A stretch of DNA of 33,547 bases from Lachnospiraceae bacterium (GCA_900771995.1 CAAGQC010000072.1:1-33547); one strand, 5' to 3'. Positions 23,331 through 31,735 are shown, numbered from the stretch's first letter. The notes: a model not told the origin generated them from the letters alone. A program made the numbers and translations.

Positions 23331-24008
23331 ATGATTTACACCGAGTTTGTTTTAAGAATTTTACTTTCCATAATGCTTGGCTTTCTGATTGGATTGGAGC
23401 GGCAGCTTACCGGACATCCGGCAGGTATCCGTATCAATGTCCTGATCTGCATGGGAACCAGCTTCTTCACATTGTTTCCAATGCTCTACGGCTCAGATCA
23501 GGTGTTTCGTGTCGGAAGCAGTATTATATCCGGCGTAGGCTTTTTATGCAGCGGCGTGATTTTCAAGGACAGTGGTTCTGTACGGGGAATGAATACGGCC
23601 GCTACACTTTGGTGCACAGCTGCCATTGGTATTCTTGCGAGCACGGGAATGTATGCAATGGCAATTACCGCCGCCGGGGTTCTGATTGGCTCCAATTTAA
23701 TCCTGCGTCCCCTTGCGAGAAAGCTGAAACCAATCACTGACGGGGATGAGTCTGAAAAGCAATATCGTATTTCGATCCTTTGTCAGGAGAATGCAGAGCA
23801 GGAAATCCGTCTGTTGCTGATTAATAGCAATTCCTGTAAAACACTGTATCTGAATAATCTGGAAAGCGGCGATGTTGTTGGCGATAAGGTTGAAGTTGTT
23901 GCTGAATACTGTTCTTCAGGAAAACCAAAAAGCAATGTTTTGGAGGGAATCGTTGGACAGGCATTGGTAATCCCAGAAGTGATAAGCGCCGGTTGGGAGG
24001 TGTTGTGA
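23331..24008 (+). CDS. mgtC: MgtC/SapB family membrane protein
   Basis: MgtC-family protein, linked in other bacteria to growth at low Mg2+ and, in pathogens, to survival in phagosomes by acting on the F-type ATP synthase. It has 225 residues from ATG 23331 (GAAGGGAGG upstream). Residues 1-130 are the membrane domain with family motifs LGFLIGLERQLTGHPAGIRI, then SSIISGVGFLCSGVIFKD and the segment RGMNTAATLWCTAAIG. Further hydrophobic stretches follow. The C-terminal ~85 residues (RISILCQENAEQEIRLLLIN) form the soluble ACT-like domain of longer MgtC proteins. Its location between two mgtA-type genes supports a Mg2+-related role. The next gene starts directly at its stop. Confidence 0.9.
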   Translation: MIYTEFVLRILLSIMLGFLIGLERQLTGHPAGIRINVLICMGTSFFTLFPMLYGSDQVFRVGSSIISGVGFLCSGVIFKDSGSVRGMNTAATLWCTAAIGILASTGMYAMAITAAGVLIGSNLILRPLARKLKPITDGDESEKQYRISILCQENAEQEIRLLLINSNSCKTLYLNNLESGDVVGDKVEVVAEYCSSGKPKSNVLEGIVGQALVIPEVISAGWEVL

Positions 24009-24248
24009 GTGAAAAAGAAAATCAAAGATCATAGACTAACAGTTCTCTTTGCACTTTATGCCGTGTTCACAATTATATGCGGCTGTTCAGGTTGGATATT
24101 TTCCAAATACAGAATGTTGATGTTGCAGATTTGGTATCAAGTGTCTGCTGTCATTTGGCTTGTTCTGGCAGTTACAGCAGTGGTGTTACTCATCAGACTT
24201 CTGAAATTAAAGAAACTAAGAAATGAAATCAATCACCGAAAGGAGTGA
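24009..24248 (+). CDS. Small two-helix membrane protein, unknown function
   Basis: A 79-residue product from GTG 24009, the base right after the mgtC stop. It has a basic N-terminus (KKKIKDHRL), a hydrophobic helix (TVLFALYAVFTIICGCSGWI), a second helix (YQVSAVIWLVLAVTAVVLLI) and a basic tail (KLKKLRNEINHRKE). I do not recognise the family. GGGAGG in the end of mgtC serves as ribosome site. It belongs to the cargo operon, so a link to the Mg2+ transporters is possible but unproven. Confidence 0.65.
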   Translation: MKKKIKDHRLTVLFALYAVFTIICGCSGWIFSKYRMLMLQIWYQVSAVIWLVLAVTAVVLLIRLLKLKKLRNEINHRKE

Positions 24249-24254
24249 GCAGCC

Positions 24255-24566
24255 ATGGATTACACCTGCATCTTTTTTGGAGTTCTTTTCATCATTGCGG
24301 GTTTTGTGTTTGCCTGCGGGAAAGGACATATTCACTTATCTGCGTGGAAAAATATGCCGCAGGAAGAGAAAGAGAAAATTAAAATTGTTCCGCTTTACCG
24401 CAATATCGGAGAAGTCATTGCACTTAATGGCATTATTTTCCTGATGAAGGGATTGTGGTCTGGATTTGCAGATCATTGGTTTGTGGCCACCATGATCGCA
24501 TGGCTGATGATTGCCGGCTTTGATGTCTGGTATATCGAAAAAAGCAATCGATATCGCAAAAAATAA
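24255..24566 (+). CDS. DUF3784-like membrane protein
   Basis: A 103-residue membrane protein with AAAGGAG upstream of ATG 24255. It has three hydrophobic stretches: FFGVLFIIAGFVFACGKGHI at the N-terminus, IGEVIALNGIIFLMKGLWSG in the middle, and FVATMIAWLMIAGFDVWYIE near the end. A conserved polar loop (WKNMPQEEKEKIKIVPLYRN) lies between helices 1 and 2. This loop and layout match DUF3784 as I remember it; the function of that family is unknown. It is packed between mgtC and the second ATPase gene. Confidence 0.7.
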   Translation: MDYTCIFFGVLFIIAGFVFACGKGHIHLSAWKNMPQEEKEKIKIVPLYRNIGEVIALNGIIFLMKGLWSGFADHWFVATMIAWLMIAGFDVWYIEKSNRYRKK

Positions 24567-24618
24567 TCCGCAATGCGGTTTCGGATAGATATTCTATAAA
24601 ATCAAGGAGGTAAGACCA

Positions 24619-27384
24619 ATGAACAAGAAAGAAAATCGTATATCTGTTCGTCAGGCAGTGGAAAAGGCAGTCATTCGAGACGAGCAGAATCGCTGCATTC
24701 AGTTTGCGGCTACCAATCCCATTAAGGAAGTTTTGAAAAACCTGCATACCACGCTTCGTGGCCTTGATGCAGAAGCCATATCTGTAAGCCGCACCAAATA
24801 TGGCAGCAACAAAGTAACGCACGAAAAAAAGAAATCTCTGGCCAAGCGGCTGGCCGGTGCATTCATCAATCCCTTTACCGCCATCCTGTTCTGTCTGGCG
24901 CTGGTGTCCACCATGACGGATATGGTGTTTCCCTATTTTTCTCTTTTAGGCAGTGCGCCGGAGGATTTTGACCCTCTGACTGTGGCAATTATTCTGACTA
25001 TGGTTATAATTTCCGGCACACTTCGCTTTGTACAGGAATCCAGAAGCGGAAACGCGGCAGAAAAACTGTTGGCCATGATCACGACCACCTGCACCGTTAC
25101 CCGTAAGGATCAGGTGAAAGTTGAAATCCCCATGGATGATCTGGTGGTCGGCGATATCGTGCATCTGTCCGCCGGGGATATGATTCCGGCTGATGTTCGA
25201 ATTCTGGATGCAAAAGATTTGTTTGTCAGTCAGGCAAGTTTGACTGGAGAAAGCGAGCCCATTGAAAAAACGCCTAATGTCAGCGCGGCCAAAGACAGCA
25301 TAACCGATTATACAAACATCGCCTTTATGGGCAGCAATGTTGTCTCCGGCAGTGCAACAGCGGTCGTTGTTTGTGTCGGTGATAATACGCTGTTTGGTTC
25401 TATGGCATCCGCAGTGGCCGGAGAAGCGGTTGAAACCAGCTTTACCAAGGGTGTCAATGCTGTCTCCTGGGTGCTGATCCGCTTCATGCTGGTCATGGTT
25501 CCGCTGGTGTTCTTCATCAATGGCATTACGAAAGGCGACTGGTTGGAAGCATTCCTGTTCGGCATCTCCATTGCCGTCGGCTTGACCCCGGAGATGCTTC
25601 CCATGATCGTGACGACCTGCCTTGCCAAAGGTGCAGTCTCCATGAGCAAAAAGCAGACCATCGTCAAGAACCTGAATTCCATCCAGAACTTCGGTGCCAT
25701 AGACATTCTTTGCACCGACAAGACCGGAACGCTGACACAGGATAAAGTTGTGCTGGAATATCACCTAAACGTAAACGGTGAGGACGATACGCGGGTATTG
25801 CGCCACGCTTACCTCAACAGCTATTTCCAGACCGGCTACAAGAATCTGATGGATCTGGCGATCATCCATAAGACAGAGGAAGAAGAAGCGGCGGATTCTC
25901 GTCTGCTTGATCTGTCTGAAAATTATGTGAAGGTGGACGAGATTCCCTTTGACTTCACCCGCCGCCGCCTGACCACAGTGGTAAAGGACAAAACTGGCAA
26001 GACCCAGATGGTGACAAAGGGTGCTGTGGAAGAAATGCTCTCCGTCTGCACCTTCGCAGAGTGTGATGACGGCGTGGAGCCGCTGACCGATGAGGTTCGC
26101 AGCCGGATTCTCAAAACAGTGGATGATCTCAACGACAAGGGTTTCCGTGTGCTGGCGATTGCGCAGAAAAGCAATCCGTCCCCGGTGGGCGCTTTCGGCG
26201 TGAAGGACGAGTGTGATATGGTGCTGATTGGGTATCTTGCGTTCCTCGATCCTCCGAAGGAATCCACCGCGGATGCCATCAAGGCATTGAAAGACCACGG
26301 CGTGACTACCAAAATTCTGACCGGCGACAACGACAAAGTGACCCGCACCATCTGTAAGCAGGTAGGGCTGAAGGTTCGCAATATGCTTCTTGGCTCCGAT
26401 CTGGAGAAAATGACAGATGCGGAATTGGCAAGAGCTGCGGAGTCCACCGATGTATTTGCCAAGCTGACTCCCAACCAGAAAGCACGTGTGGTTTCGGTTC
26501 TCCGGGAAAACGGTCATACCGTTGGCTTTATGGGCGATGGAATCAATGATGCCGCAGCCATGAAAGCCGCTGACATCGGCATTTCGGTGGATACCGCCGT
26601 AGACGTGGCAAAAGAATCGGCAGATATTATTTTGCTGGAAAAAGACTTGATGGTTTTGGAGCAGGGCATTATCGAAGGCCGCAAGACCTATGCCAACATG
26701 ATCAAGTATATCAAGATGACCGCATCCTCTAACTTCGGCAATATGTTCTCGGTATTGGCAGCTTCTGCGTTGTTGCCATTCCTGCCGATGATGAGCGTGC
26801 ATCTGATTTTTCTGAACCTGATCTACGACCTGTCCTGTACCGCGATTCCATGGGATAACGTGGACGAGGAATTTATCGCAAAGCCACGGAAATGGGATGC
26901 TTCCAGCGTAGGCAGTTTTATGATTTGGATTGGACCTACCAGCTCCATCTTCGACTTTACAACCTACATTTTCATGTATTTTGTATTCTGCCCAATGTTC
27001 GTGTCCGGTGGTGTTTTGTTCAACGATCTGGCCGCTCATTACAGCGGAGCAGAGCTTGCGGCCATGCAGGCGCAGTATATCGGGATGTTCCAGGCTGGAT
27101 GGTTCGTGGAATCCATGTGGAGTCAGACACTGGTCATTCACATGATCCGTACTCCGAAGTTGCCATTTATCCAAAGCCGCGCATCTGCTCCAGTGACGCT
27201 GCTTACCATGACCGGTATTGCGGTCCTGACTGTGATTCCTTTTACAGTTTTTGGAAAGGCACTTGGTTTTGTCGCTCTGCCTGCAACATACTTTGCTTAT
27301 CTGATTCCCTGCATCCTGCTGTATATGATGCTGGCAACCAGCTTGAAAAAAGCCTATGTCCGTCACTATGGCGAACTGCTCTAA
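24619..27384 (+). CDS. mgtA: Magnesium-transporting P-type ATPase, MgtA-like (copy 2)
   Basis: Second P3B Mg2+ importer of the block, 921 residues. AAGGAGG lies before ATG 24619. TGES is at 209-212. The membrane helix 4 motif is VGLTPEMLPMIVTTCLAKGA. D367 in TDKTGTLTQD is phosphorylated, LTGDND is in the nucleotide domain, and GDGINDAAAM begins at 639. The C-terminal signature IFLNLIYDLSCTAIPWDNVD is present. It is clearly homologous to copy 1 but diverged across its whole length, so this is an old paralogue pair and not a recent duplication. The different N-terminal extension (residues ~1-45) may matter for regulation or lipid contact. A small membrane-protein gene follows 9 nt later. Confidence 0.92.
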   Translation: MNKKENRISVRQAVEKAVIRDEQNRCIQFAATNPIKEVLKNLHTTLRGLDAEAISVSRTKYGSNKVTHEKKKSLAKRLAGAFINPFTAILFCLALVSTMTDMVFPYFSLLGSAPEDFDPLTVAIILTMVIISGTLRFVQESRSGNAAEKLLAMITTTCTVTRKDQVKVEIPMDDLVVGDIVHLSAGDMIPADVRILDAKDLFVSQASLTGESEPIEKTPNVSAAKDSITDYTNIAFMGSNVVSGSATAVVVCVGDNTLFGSMASAVAGEAVETSFTKGVNAVSWVLIRFMLVMVPLVFFINGITKGDWLEAFLFGISIAVGLTPEMLPMIVTTCLAKGAVSMSKKQTIVKNLNSIQNFGAIDILCTDKTGTLTQDKVVLEYHLNVNGEDDTRVLRHAYLNSYFQTGYKNLMDLAIIHKTEEEEAADSRLLDLSENYVKVDEIPFDFTRRRLTTVVKDKTGKTQMVTKGAVEEMLSVCTFAECDDGVEPLTDEVRSRILKTVDDLNDKGFRVLAIAQKSNPSPVGAFGVKDECDMVLIGYLAFLDPPKESTADAIKALKDHGVTTKILTGDNDKVTRTICKQVGLKVRNMLLGSDLEKMTDAELARAAESTDVFAKLTPNQKARVVSVLRENGHTVGFMGDGINDAAAMKAADIGISVDTAVDVAKESADIILLEKDLMVLEQGIIEGRKTYANMIKYIKMTASSNFGNMFSVLAASALLPFLPMMSVHLIFLNLIYDLSCTAIPWDNVDEEFIAKPRKWDASSVGSFMIWIGPTSSIFDFTTYIFMYFVFCPMFVSGGVLFNDLAAHYSGAELAAMQAQYIGMFQAGWFVESMWSQTLVIHMIRTPKLPFIQSRASAPVTLLTMTGIAVLTVIPFTVFGKALGFVALPATYFAYLIPCILLYMMLATSLKKAYVRHYGELL

Positions 27385-27393
27385 GGAGGTGTA

Positions 27394-27573
27394 ATGATGA
27401 ATTGGAAGGAAATTTGGATGACTCTTTTCGGAACCACCGAATGGCTGGGTCTTAATGTCGGCTTTTGGGTATCCTTGGCCGCAGTTGCACTGATTGTGAT
27501 TGTGATGAATGTTATATTCTGGTCTATAGGATCTAGAACAGATACAAAAGAATCGGTGACAAATAGGAGCTAG
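27394..27573 (+). CDS. Small membrane protein downstream of mgtA, 59 aa
   Basis: Starts at ATG 27394 with a perfect AAGGAGGT at 27383-27390 and ends in TAG 27571-27573. The product begins MMNWKEIWMTLFGTTEWLGL, has one membrane helix (GFWVSLAAVALIVIVMNVIF) and a short polar tail. The aromatic-rich N-terminus with FGTTEWLGLN, then a single helix, looks conserved rather than random. By position it parallels small regulatory membrane peptides made with Mg2+ transporters (for example MgtR or MgtS in enterics), but I see no sequence similarity to those, so this is only an analogy. Confidence 0.7.
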   Translation: MMNWKEIWMTLFGTTEWLGLNVGFWVSLAAVALIVIVMNVIFWSIGSRTDTKESVTNRS

Positions 27574-27623
27574 AACGAACATCCCATAAGAAGTCCTTTG
27601 CTGTCGTGGGTAATTATACAATA

Positions 27624-27897
27624 ATGTTTTCCGTAATATTTAAAATAACAACGGGTGCTGAAATTAGTGTGGAAGCAGATGCAATAGCAGCAACATTTTC
27701 TAATCAGATTGAGTCTTGCTTCAGTTATAGGATCAAAAATTATTTTAAACGGAACAACAATTGATGAAGTGAAAAATTACCATAGAGATACTTTGCTATT
27801 GTGTGTTGAGGAAGCAAATAACAAAGAACAAGAAATTAAAGAAAGAGAAAATCGTTTGAAAGAGCAAGAGGAAAAACGTAAACAACAGCATTTTTAA
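27624..27897 (+). pseudogene. Frameshifted small gene, coiled-coil C-terminus
   Basis: Two frames join into one plausible 90-residue protein. The first, from ATG 27624, reads FSVIFKITTGAEISVEADAI up to FSNQ. The second, from 27709, continues LSLASVIGSKIILNGTTIDE and ends in a Glu/Lys-rich coiled coil (NNKEQEIKERENRLKEQEEK). Skipping the single A at 27708 restores the frame. Neither half has a good ribosome site. It is probably a backbone gene broken by a 1-nt insertion; I do not recognise the family. Confidence 0.5.
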
Positions 27898-27945
27898 CAT
27901 GTATCTGATCTTGCGGACGAAATAAAATTTTAATGATTAACCCAA

Positions 27946-27982
27946 AGAGCATTAACCGTAAAAAGTTAATGCTTCTTTTTTT
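27946..27982 (+). terminator. Rho-independent terminator
   Basis: AGCATTAAC (27948-27956) pairs with GTTAATGCT (27965-27973), followed after one C by eight Ts. It lies about 50 nt after the broken gene and marks the end of that transcription unit. Confidence 0.8.
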
Positions 27983-27985
27983 TGC

Positions 27986-28368
27986 CTTTTTTCAAAAAGC
28001 ATCTGACATTGTATACTCTGCCACATGTGATTAGTGGAAAAATAAATTTTTTTAGACAAGCACCGTCCAAATACCCTTTGAAACTTGCAATTAGTGAAGA
28101 AATATTTCGTTTACGCATAAAAAACTTGCAAAAAGAGGTTGGTAAATACCATTTCCAACGCTTTATAGGTAGAGGAATAATTATTTTTCAAAATTTCCCA
28201 AAATCATGTCCGATTTTGTCGCTCCCAATACAGAGTATATGAAGGGACTAACGAAAGTAAAAGAAAAAATGATAAAAATGCAAAAAAATATCACGAATCT
28301 TTTGCATCTTGCCAAGTCATTTGACTTTAGTAATTAGAGGACGTTTTGGAATGTTCCTTTGTTGAACC
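27986..28368. other. AT-rich stretch without a supported gene
   Basis: A frame of 86 codons (27982-28242) is open but begins with TTG inside the T tract of the terminator, has no ribosome site and shows no familiar motif. The reverse strand gives short broken frames only. It may be decayed coding DNA. The rest is AT-rich spacer. Confidence 0.5.
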
Positions 28369-28491
28369 TTGACAATTGATAAGTGCACCCTGAAAGCCTA
28401 CCAGGAGTTCTGCCATGACCTTTCTTTTTCTGAAAGCAAGCGGAATCATAATGACACTCCCGATGATGGGCGGCTGATCAAAGCCTTATGA
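28369..28491 (+). pseudogene. Possible 3' remnant of a backbone gene
   Basis: A 40-codon frame reads TIDKCTLKAYQEFCHDLSFS, then ESKRNHNDTPDDGRLIKAL and a stop. Its composition is protein-like, but it has no ribosome site and only TTG as a start, and a stop closes the frame just upstream. The stop codon sits in a dyad: CTGATCA (28474-28480) and TGATCAG (28489-28495). It could be the tail of a gene lost when the cargo inserted, or chance. Confidence 0.3.
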
Positions 28492-28625
28492 TCAGTGACC
28501 TGTGTATGCAGGCAGAGGCAGTCTGAGACGGCTGCAGGTGACAGGAAAACGCACAATAGACCGCTGATGCAACAAGTAAATAACAATGATTAAAGGGTAA
28601 AATGCCCGGAAAGGACGTAAAAACT

Positions 28626-29036
28626 ATGAATAGAGTGATTTTAATGGGAAGACTGACAAAGAATCCGGAGATCAAATATGCCGGAAAAGATAATGATATG
28701 GCAGTAGCAAGATATACACTGGCAGTGAACAGAAAATATAAACGTGATGGTGAACAGGAAGCGGATTTTATTTCCTGTGTAACATTTGGTAAGAGTGCAG
28801 AATTTGCACAGAAATATCTTCACAAGGGAATGCGGATTGTGATCGGTGGTCGCATCAGCACTGGCAGTTATAAGGATAAGGATGGAAAGACGATTTATAC
28901 TACAGATGTGATTGTGGAAGAACATGAATTTGCCCAGAACAAGGACAGCGGTGCTGGAGCAGATTCATCAGAAACTCCGAAAACAGATAAAGACGGATTT
29001 ATGGAAGCGAAGGATGGAGAAATTCCGTTTGACTAA
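28626..29036 (+). CDS. ssb: Single-stranded DNA-binding protein
   Basis: Coats single-stranded DNA, here probably during transfer or replication of the element. From ATG 28626 it has 136 residues with the canonical start MNRVILMGRLTKNPEIKY; an in-frame ATG at 28602 with AAGGG upstream would add eight residues. The OB fold (residues ~1-105) holds VARYTLAVNRKYKR, ADFISCVTFGKSAEFAQKYL and KGMRIVIGGRISTGSY. A short polar linker follows. The C-terminal tail ends EIPFD, an acidic SSB tip with one residue after the usual IPF. The next gene, an HTH protein, lies 41 nt downstream. Confidence 0.94.
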   Translation: MNRVILMGRLTKNPEIKYAGKDNDMAVARYTLAVNRKYKRDGEQEADFISCVTFGKSAEFAQKYLHKGMRIVIGGRISTGSYKDKDGKTIYTTDVIVEEHEFAQNKDSGAGADSSETPKTDKDGFMEAKDGEIPFD

Positions 29037-29077
29037 TAAAAGCAGAAATCTGTCTAATAAAAATGTGGAGGTTATTT

Positions 29078-29278
29078 ATGAGTGTAAGTTATAACAGATT
29101 GTGGAAACAGCTCATTGATAAAAATATGAAACGGATAGAAATGCAACACCTCACCGGGATTAGTGCAAATATCCTTGCCCGGATGGGAAAAAATCAATAT
29201 GTATCAATGGAAACAGTCGAGAAAATTTGTAAGAAAATGGATTGTACTATTGACGAGATGATGGAATTTACAGATTAA
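29078..29278 (+). CDS. Small Cro/CI-family HTH protein
   Basis: A 66-residue single-domain helix-turn-helix protein from ATG 29078 (GTGGAGG upstream). MSVSYNRLWKQLIDKNMKRI and the HTH core QHLTGISANILARMGKNQYV lead to the closing helix SMETVEKICKKMDCTIDEMM. This is the usual XRE-type layout of small regulators on Firmicutes mobile elements. It lies directly upstream of the hairpin-rich region and the mob genes, so it may repress or autoregulate transfer functions, which is an inference from position. Confidence 0.88.
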   Translation: MSVSYNRLWKQLIDKNMKRIEMQHLTGISANILARMGKNQYVSMETVEKICKKMDCTIDEMMEFTD

Positions 29279-29305
29279 AGATAGCAAGCCGGATACGGCA
29301 TAATT

Positions 29306-29454
29306 CTCTTAGCAAAGCTAAGAGCGCACTTCTATACAGGCAATTACATCTGCCTGTATCGTGCGACCTGCGGTGCTGTTCCCGATTTTGAAAAATCTCA
29401 ATCCGGGAATCTAGCGAAATCACAGATTCCGTACAAGGGGATAATTTCCCCTTG
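29306..29454 (+). other. Hairpin-rich region, candidate origin of transfer (oriT)
   Basis: About 150 nt hold a dense series of inverted repeats. CTCTTAGC/GCTAAGAG (29306-29324) has a 3-nt loop. ATACAGGCA/TGCCTGTAT (29334-29359) is nested in CGCAC/GTGCG (29325-29329, 29361-29365). TTCCCGATT pairs with AATCCGGGAA (29379-29409, one bulge); GGAATC/GATTCC (29406-29430) is an alternative pairing. CAAGGGGA/TCCCCTTG (29434-29454) closes the series. None but the later terminator has a T run. Its position just before the relaxase operon fits an oriT with its nic-site hairpin; the nic site cannot be assigned. Confidence 0.55.
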
Positions 29455-29501
29455 CGGCATGAAGCCTATCCTATTGTAATAACTAATTTATTTTAAAATT
29501 G

Positions 29502-29543
29502 CGGAGGTCAGTATTTATTGTGAAACAACGACCTCCGTTTTTT
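29502..29543 (+). terminator. Rho-independent terminator before the mob operon
   Basis: CGGAGGTC (29502-29509) pairs perfectly with GACCTCCG (29530-29537), followed by six Ts. It separates the ssb-HTH unit from the relaxase genes. Confidence 0.85.
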
Positions 29544-29610
29544 ATATCCAGGAATCGGCATTTATGAGAATACCGTTTCTTTTTGTTTACAGAAAAAGGA
29601 GGACAGGAAA

Positions 29611-29976
29611 GTGAGCAGAGCAAAAAATCCGAAATATGAATCCATGTCATTGGAAGAACTGAAAGCCAACATGGAAAAAAGTAGAAAGCAATTGGAATAT
29701 GCGATTCACAATAAAAATATTCTGGAGCAGAGAAAGAAGTTGGTGGAGCGAAAGGAACGTTCTCACAGATTGATTGTTAAAGGAGCAGAGTTTGAAAAAG
29801 CATTTCCATTGTCAAGAGATCTGGAACAGGAAGAAGTTCAGGATGTTATGGAACAGTTGCAGAACAGTAGTTACAACAAGAGTATCGTGCGGCAGGTTCA
29901 CATAGCAGCCTTACACAAAGAGCAACAGCAGATTGCAGAAGCAGTTGAAAGAGCAGAAAAAGGAGATGACAGTTAA
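29611..29976 (+). CDS. DUF3847-like mobilization accessory protein
   Basis: A 121-residue basic, helical protein from GTG 29611 (AAAGGAGG upstream). It contains MSLEELKANMEKSRKQLEYA, RKERSHRLIVKGAEFEKAFP and the helical segment QEEVQDVMEQLQNSSYNKSI. The layout and RLIVKGAEFEKAF match DUF3847 as I remember it, a small protein encoded before MobA/MobL relaxases, comparable in position to MobC relaxosome proteins. Its stop overlaps the relaxase start (TAATG), indicating translational coupling. A role in oriT binding is an inference. Confidence 0.75.
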   Translation: MSRAKNPKYESMSLEELKANMEKSRKQLEYAIHNKNILEQRKKLVERKERSHRLIVKGAEFEKAFPLSRDLEQEEVQDVMEQLQNSSYNKSIVRQVHIAALHKEQQQIAEAVERAEKGDDS

Positions 29977-31703
29977 TGGCACTGTATCATTTTTCGGTAA
30001 AGCAGGTGTCCAGAGGAAAAGGTCAGACAGTGGTTAATTCCGCAGCGTATATTTCGGGGCAGAAGCTTTATAACGATTATTATGGACAGACGCACGACTA
30101 TACAAAAAAGTCTGGAGTAGTTTTCACAGAAATTCTGACGCCGGAATATGTGCCGGAACGTCTGACTGATCGGGAAACACTTTGGAATGAGGTAGAAAAG
30201 GTAGAGAAAAGTAAACGGGCATAGTTAGCTTATTCTTTTGATATTGCTTTGCAAAATGAACTGACGCTGGATGAAAATATAGAATTGGCAAGAGCGTTTT
30301 GTCGGGAGCAGTTCGTAGCACGTGGCATGATTGTAGATCTGGCAGTTCATGAGGGAAAATCAAAGAATGAGAATGAACCAGATAATCCACATTTTCATGT
30401 ACTTGCTCCAATCCGTCCTGTTACAGAAGATGGGAGCTGGGGTAACAAGCAGAAACGGGAATATGTTTTGGATGAAGACGGAAATCGGATTAAAGATGCC
30501 AGAGGAAAGGATATATTCAATGCTGTTTCCACTACCGGATGGAATGATCCGGAGCTTTTAAAGGAATGGAGAAGAGCGTGGACGGAGAAAGTAAATGAAA
30601 AATTCCGGGAATGTCACATGGCAGCAAGAATTGATCACCGCTCTTACAAAGAGCAGGGAATTGATCTGATTCCGACAATTCATGAAGGGTATGAAGTGCG
30701 AGCAATGGAGAAAAAGGGAATTAAAACAGTGATTGGGGAATTGAACCGAGCTATTCGACAGTTCAATCAGATGTTTATTTCTTTGAAAGAATCCATTCAG
30801 TGGATGAAGACAGCTTATGAAGAAATGAAGGTAGAACTGGATCGCAGACAGAACCCTACACTTCTGGAAAGCCTGCAAGATTATTATGATAAAAAGACAC
30901 AGGGCAGACCACCACTTCCCAATTTCTATGCGGAGATGAAACGGAGAGGGAAGAATCTCTCCAACTTACAGGAGTTTGCAAAGTCTATCAATTATCTTCA
31001 GACACATCAGATAGAGACAATGGATGACTTGAAGGAACGGATTGATGAACTGAACGGTGTTGTTTCTGGCGGTAAAAAGGAGATTTCCGAAAAGCGAGAT
31101 CAGTTAAAGAAACTGGAAAATCTGGAAAAGATGGCAGAGGTAATAAAGATAAACCAGCCATTGATTGATGAGTATAACCGTTTCTATTTTCAGAAAAGAC
31201 GGGAGAAATATTACCAGCAGCATAAGAAAGAAATCAATTACTATCGCAAATGTGAACGGGAGCTGAAACAGCATCTGGATAAAAATGGAAAAGTGCCAAC
31301 TGCCAGATGGAAACGGGAAAAAGAAGAACTCCGGACAGCGATCGAAGAGCTGAAAGCAGATAAGCAGCCATATCAAGATGAGTTGGCTTTTGTGAAAAAA
31401 GTACAGACCTGTGCAGATATTGCCAGACGTGACCGGGAAATGGCAGAAGCAGATACTTCCGGGCGTTCAGAAGAAAAAAGCGAGAAGCAGACAAAGTTCC
31501 CAGCATTTCACGCAGCTCAGACGGAAGATATTTTTGAAGAAAGCGGTAAAGCAGAGCAACAGCCGGTGAATCAGCAGGAAAAGAAGCCAGAAAAGAAGAC
31601 TTCTCTTCTGAGAAAATTGGATGAAAAGAAGAAAGAGTGTGCAGAGCGTGATGCAAAACAACAGGCAGTGAAGAAAAAACGGAACCATGAGATGAGTTTA
31701 TAA
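29976..31703 (+). pseudogene. MobA/MobL relaxase interrupted by one in-frame amber codon
   Basis: Relaxases of this family nick oriT and pilot the strand. The frame runs from ATG 29976 to 31703 as 575 codons with one TAG at 30222-30224 (codon 83). Before it lies the N-terminal nuclease start (HFSVKQVSRGKGQTVVNSAA; YISGQKLYNDYYG). Straight after it the same frame continues LAYSFDIALQNELTLDENIE and reaches the metal-binding HFH at codons 139-141 (NPHFHVLAPIRPV). The C-terminal half is a long coiled coil. The family usually has Q in SKRAQLAYSF, so a CAG-to-TAG change is the simplest cause. A TTG at 30249 could restart translation but has no ribosome site, and that product would lack the catalytic tyrosine region. 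Confidence 0.85.
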
Positions 31704-31735
31704 CAGTCTGTCAACAGGACAGACAGGAAAGGATG

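Noticed and set aside
20023..27384. Recent tandem duplication of mgtA
   Set aside because: The two pumps share motifs but differ along the whole length, including the helix 4 motif and N-terminal extension, so the pair is old.
24946..27621. Very long antisense frames across the second mgtA (up to about 618 codons)
   Set aside because: They mirror the ATPase gene, whose motifs are intact; the antisense products are His/Gln-rich without domains.
27982..28242. 86-codon ORF after the terminator
   Set aside because: It starts with TTG inside a T tract, has no ribosome site and no recognisable motif.
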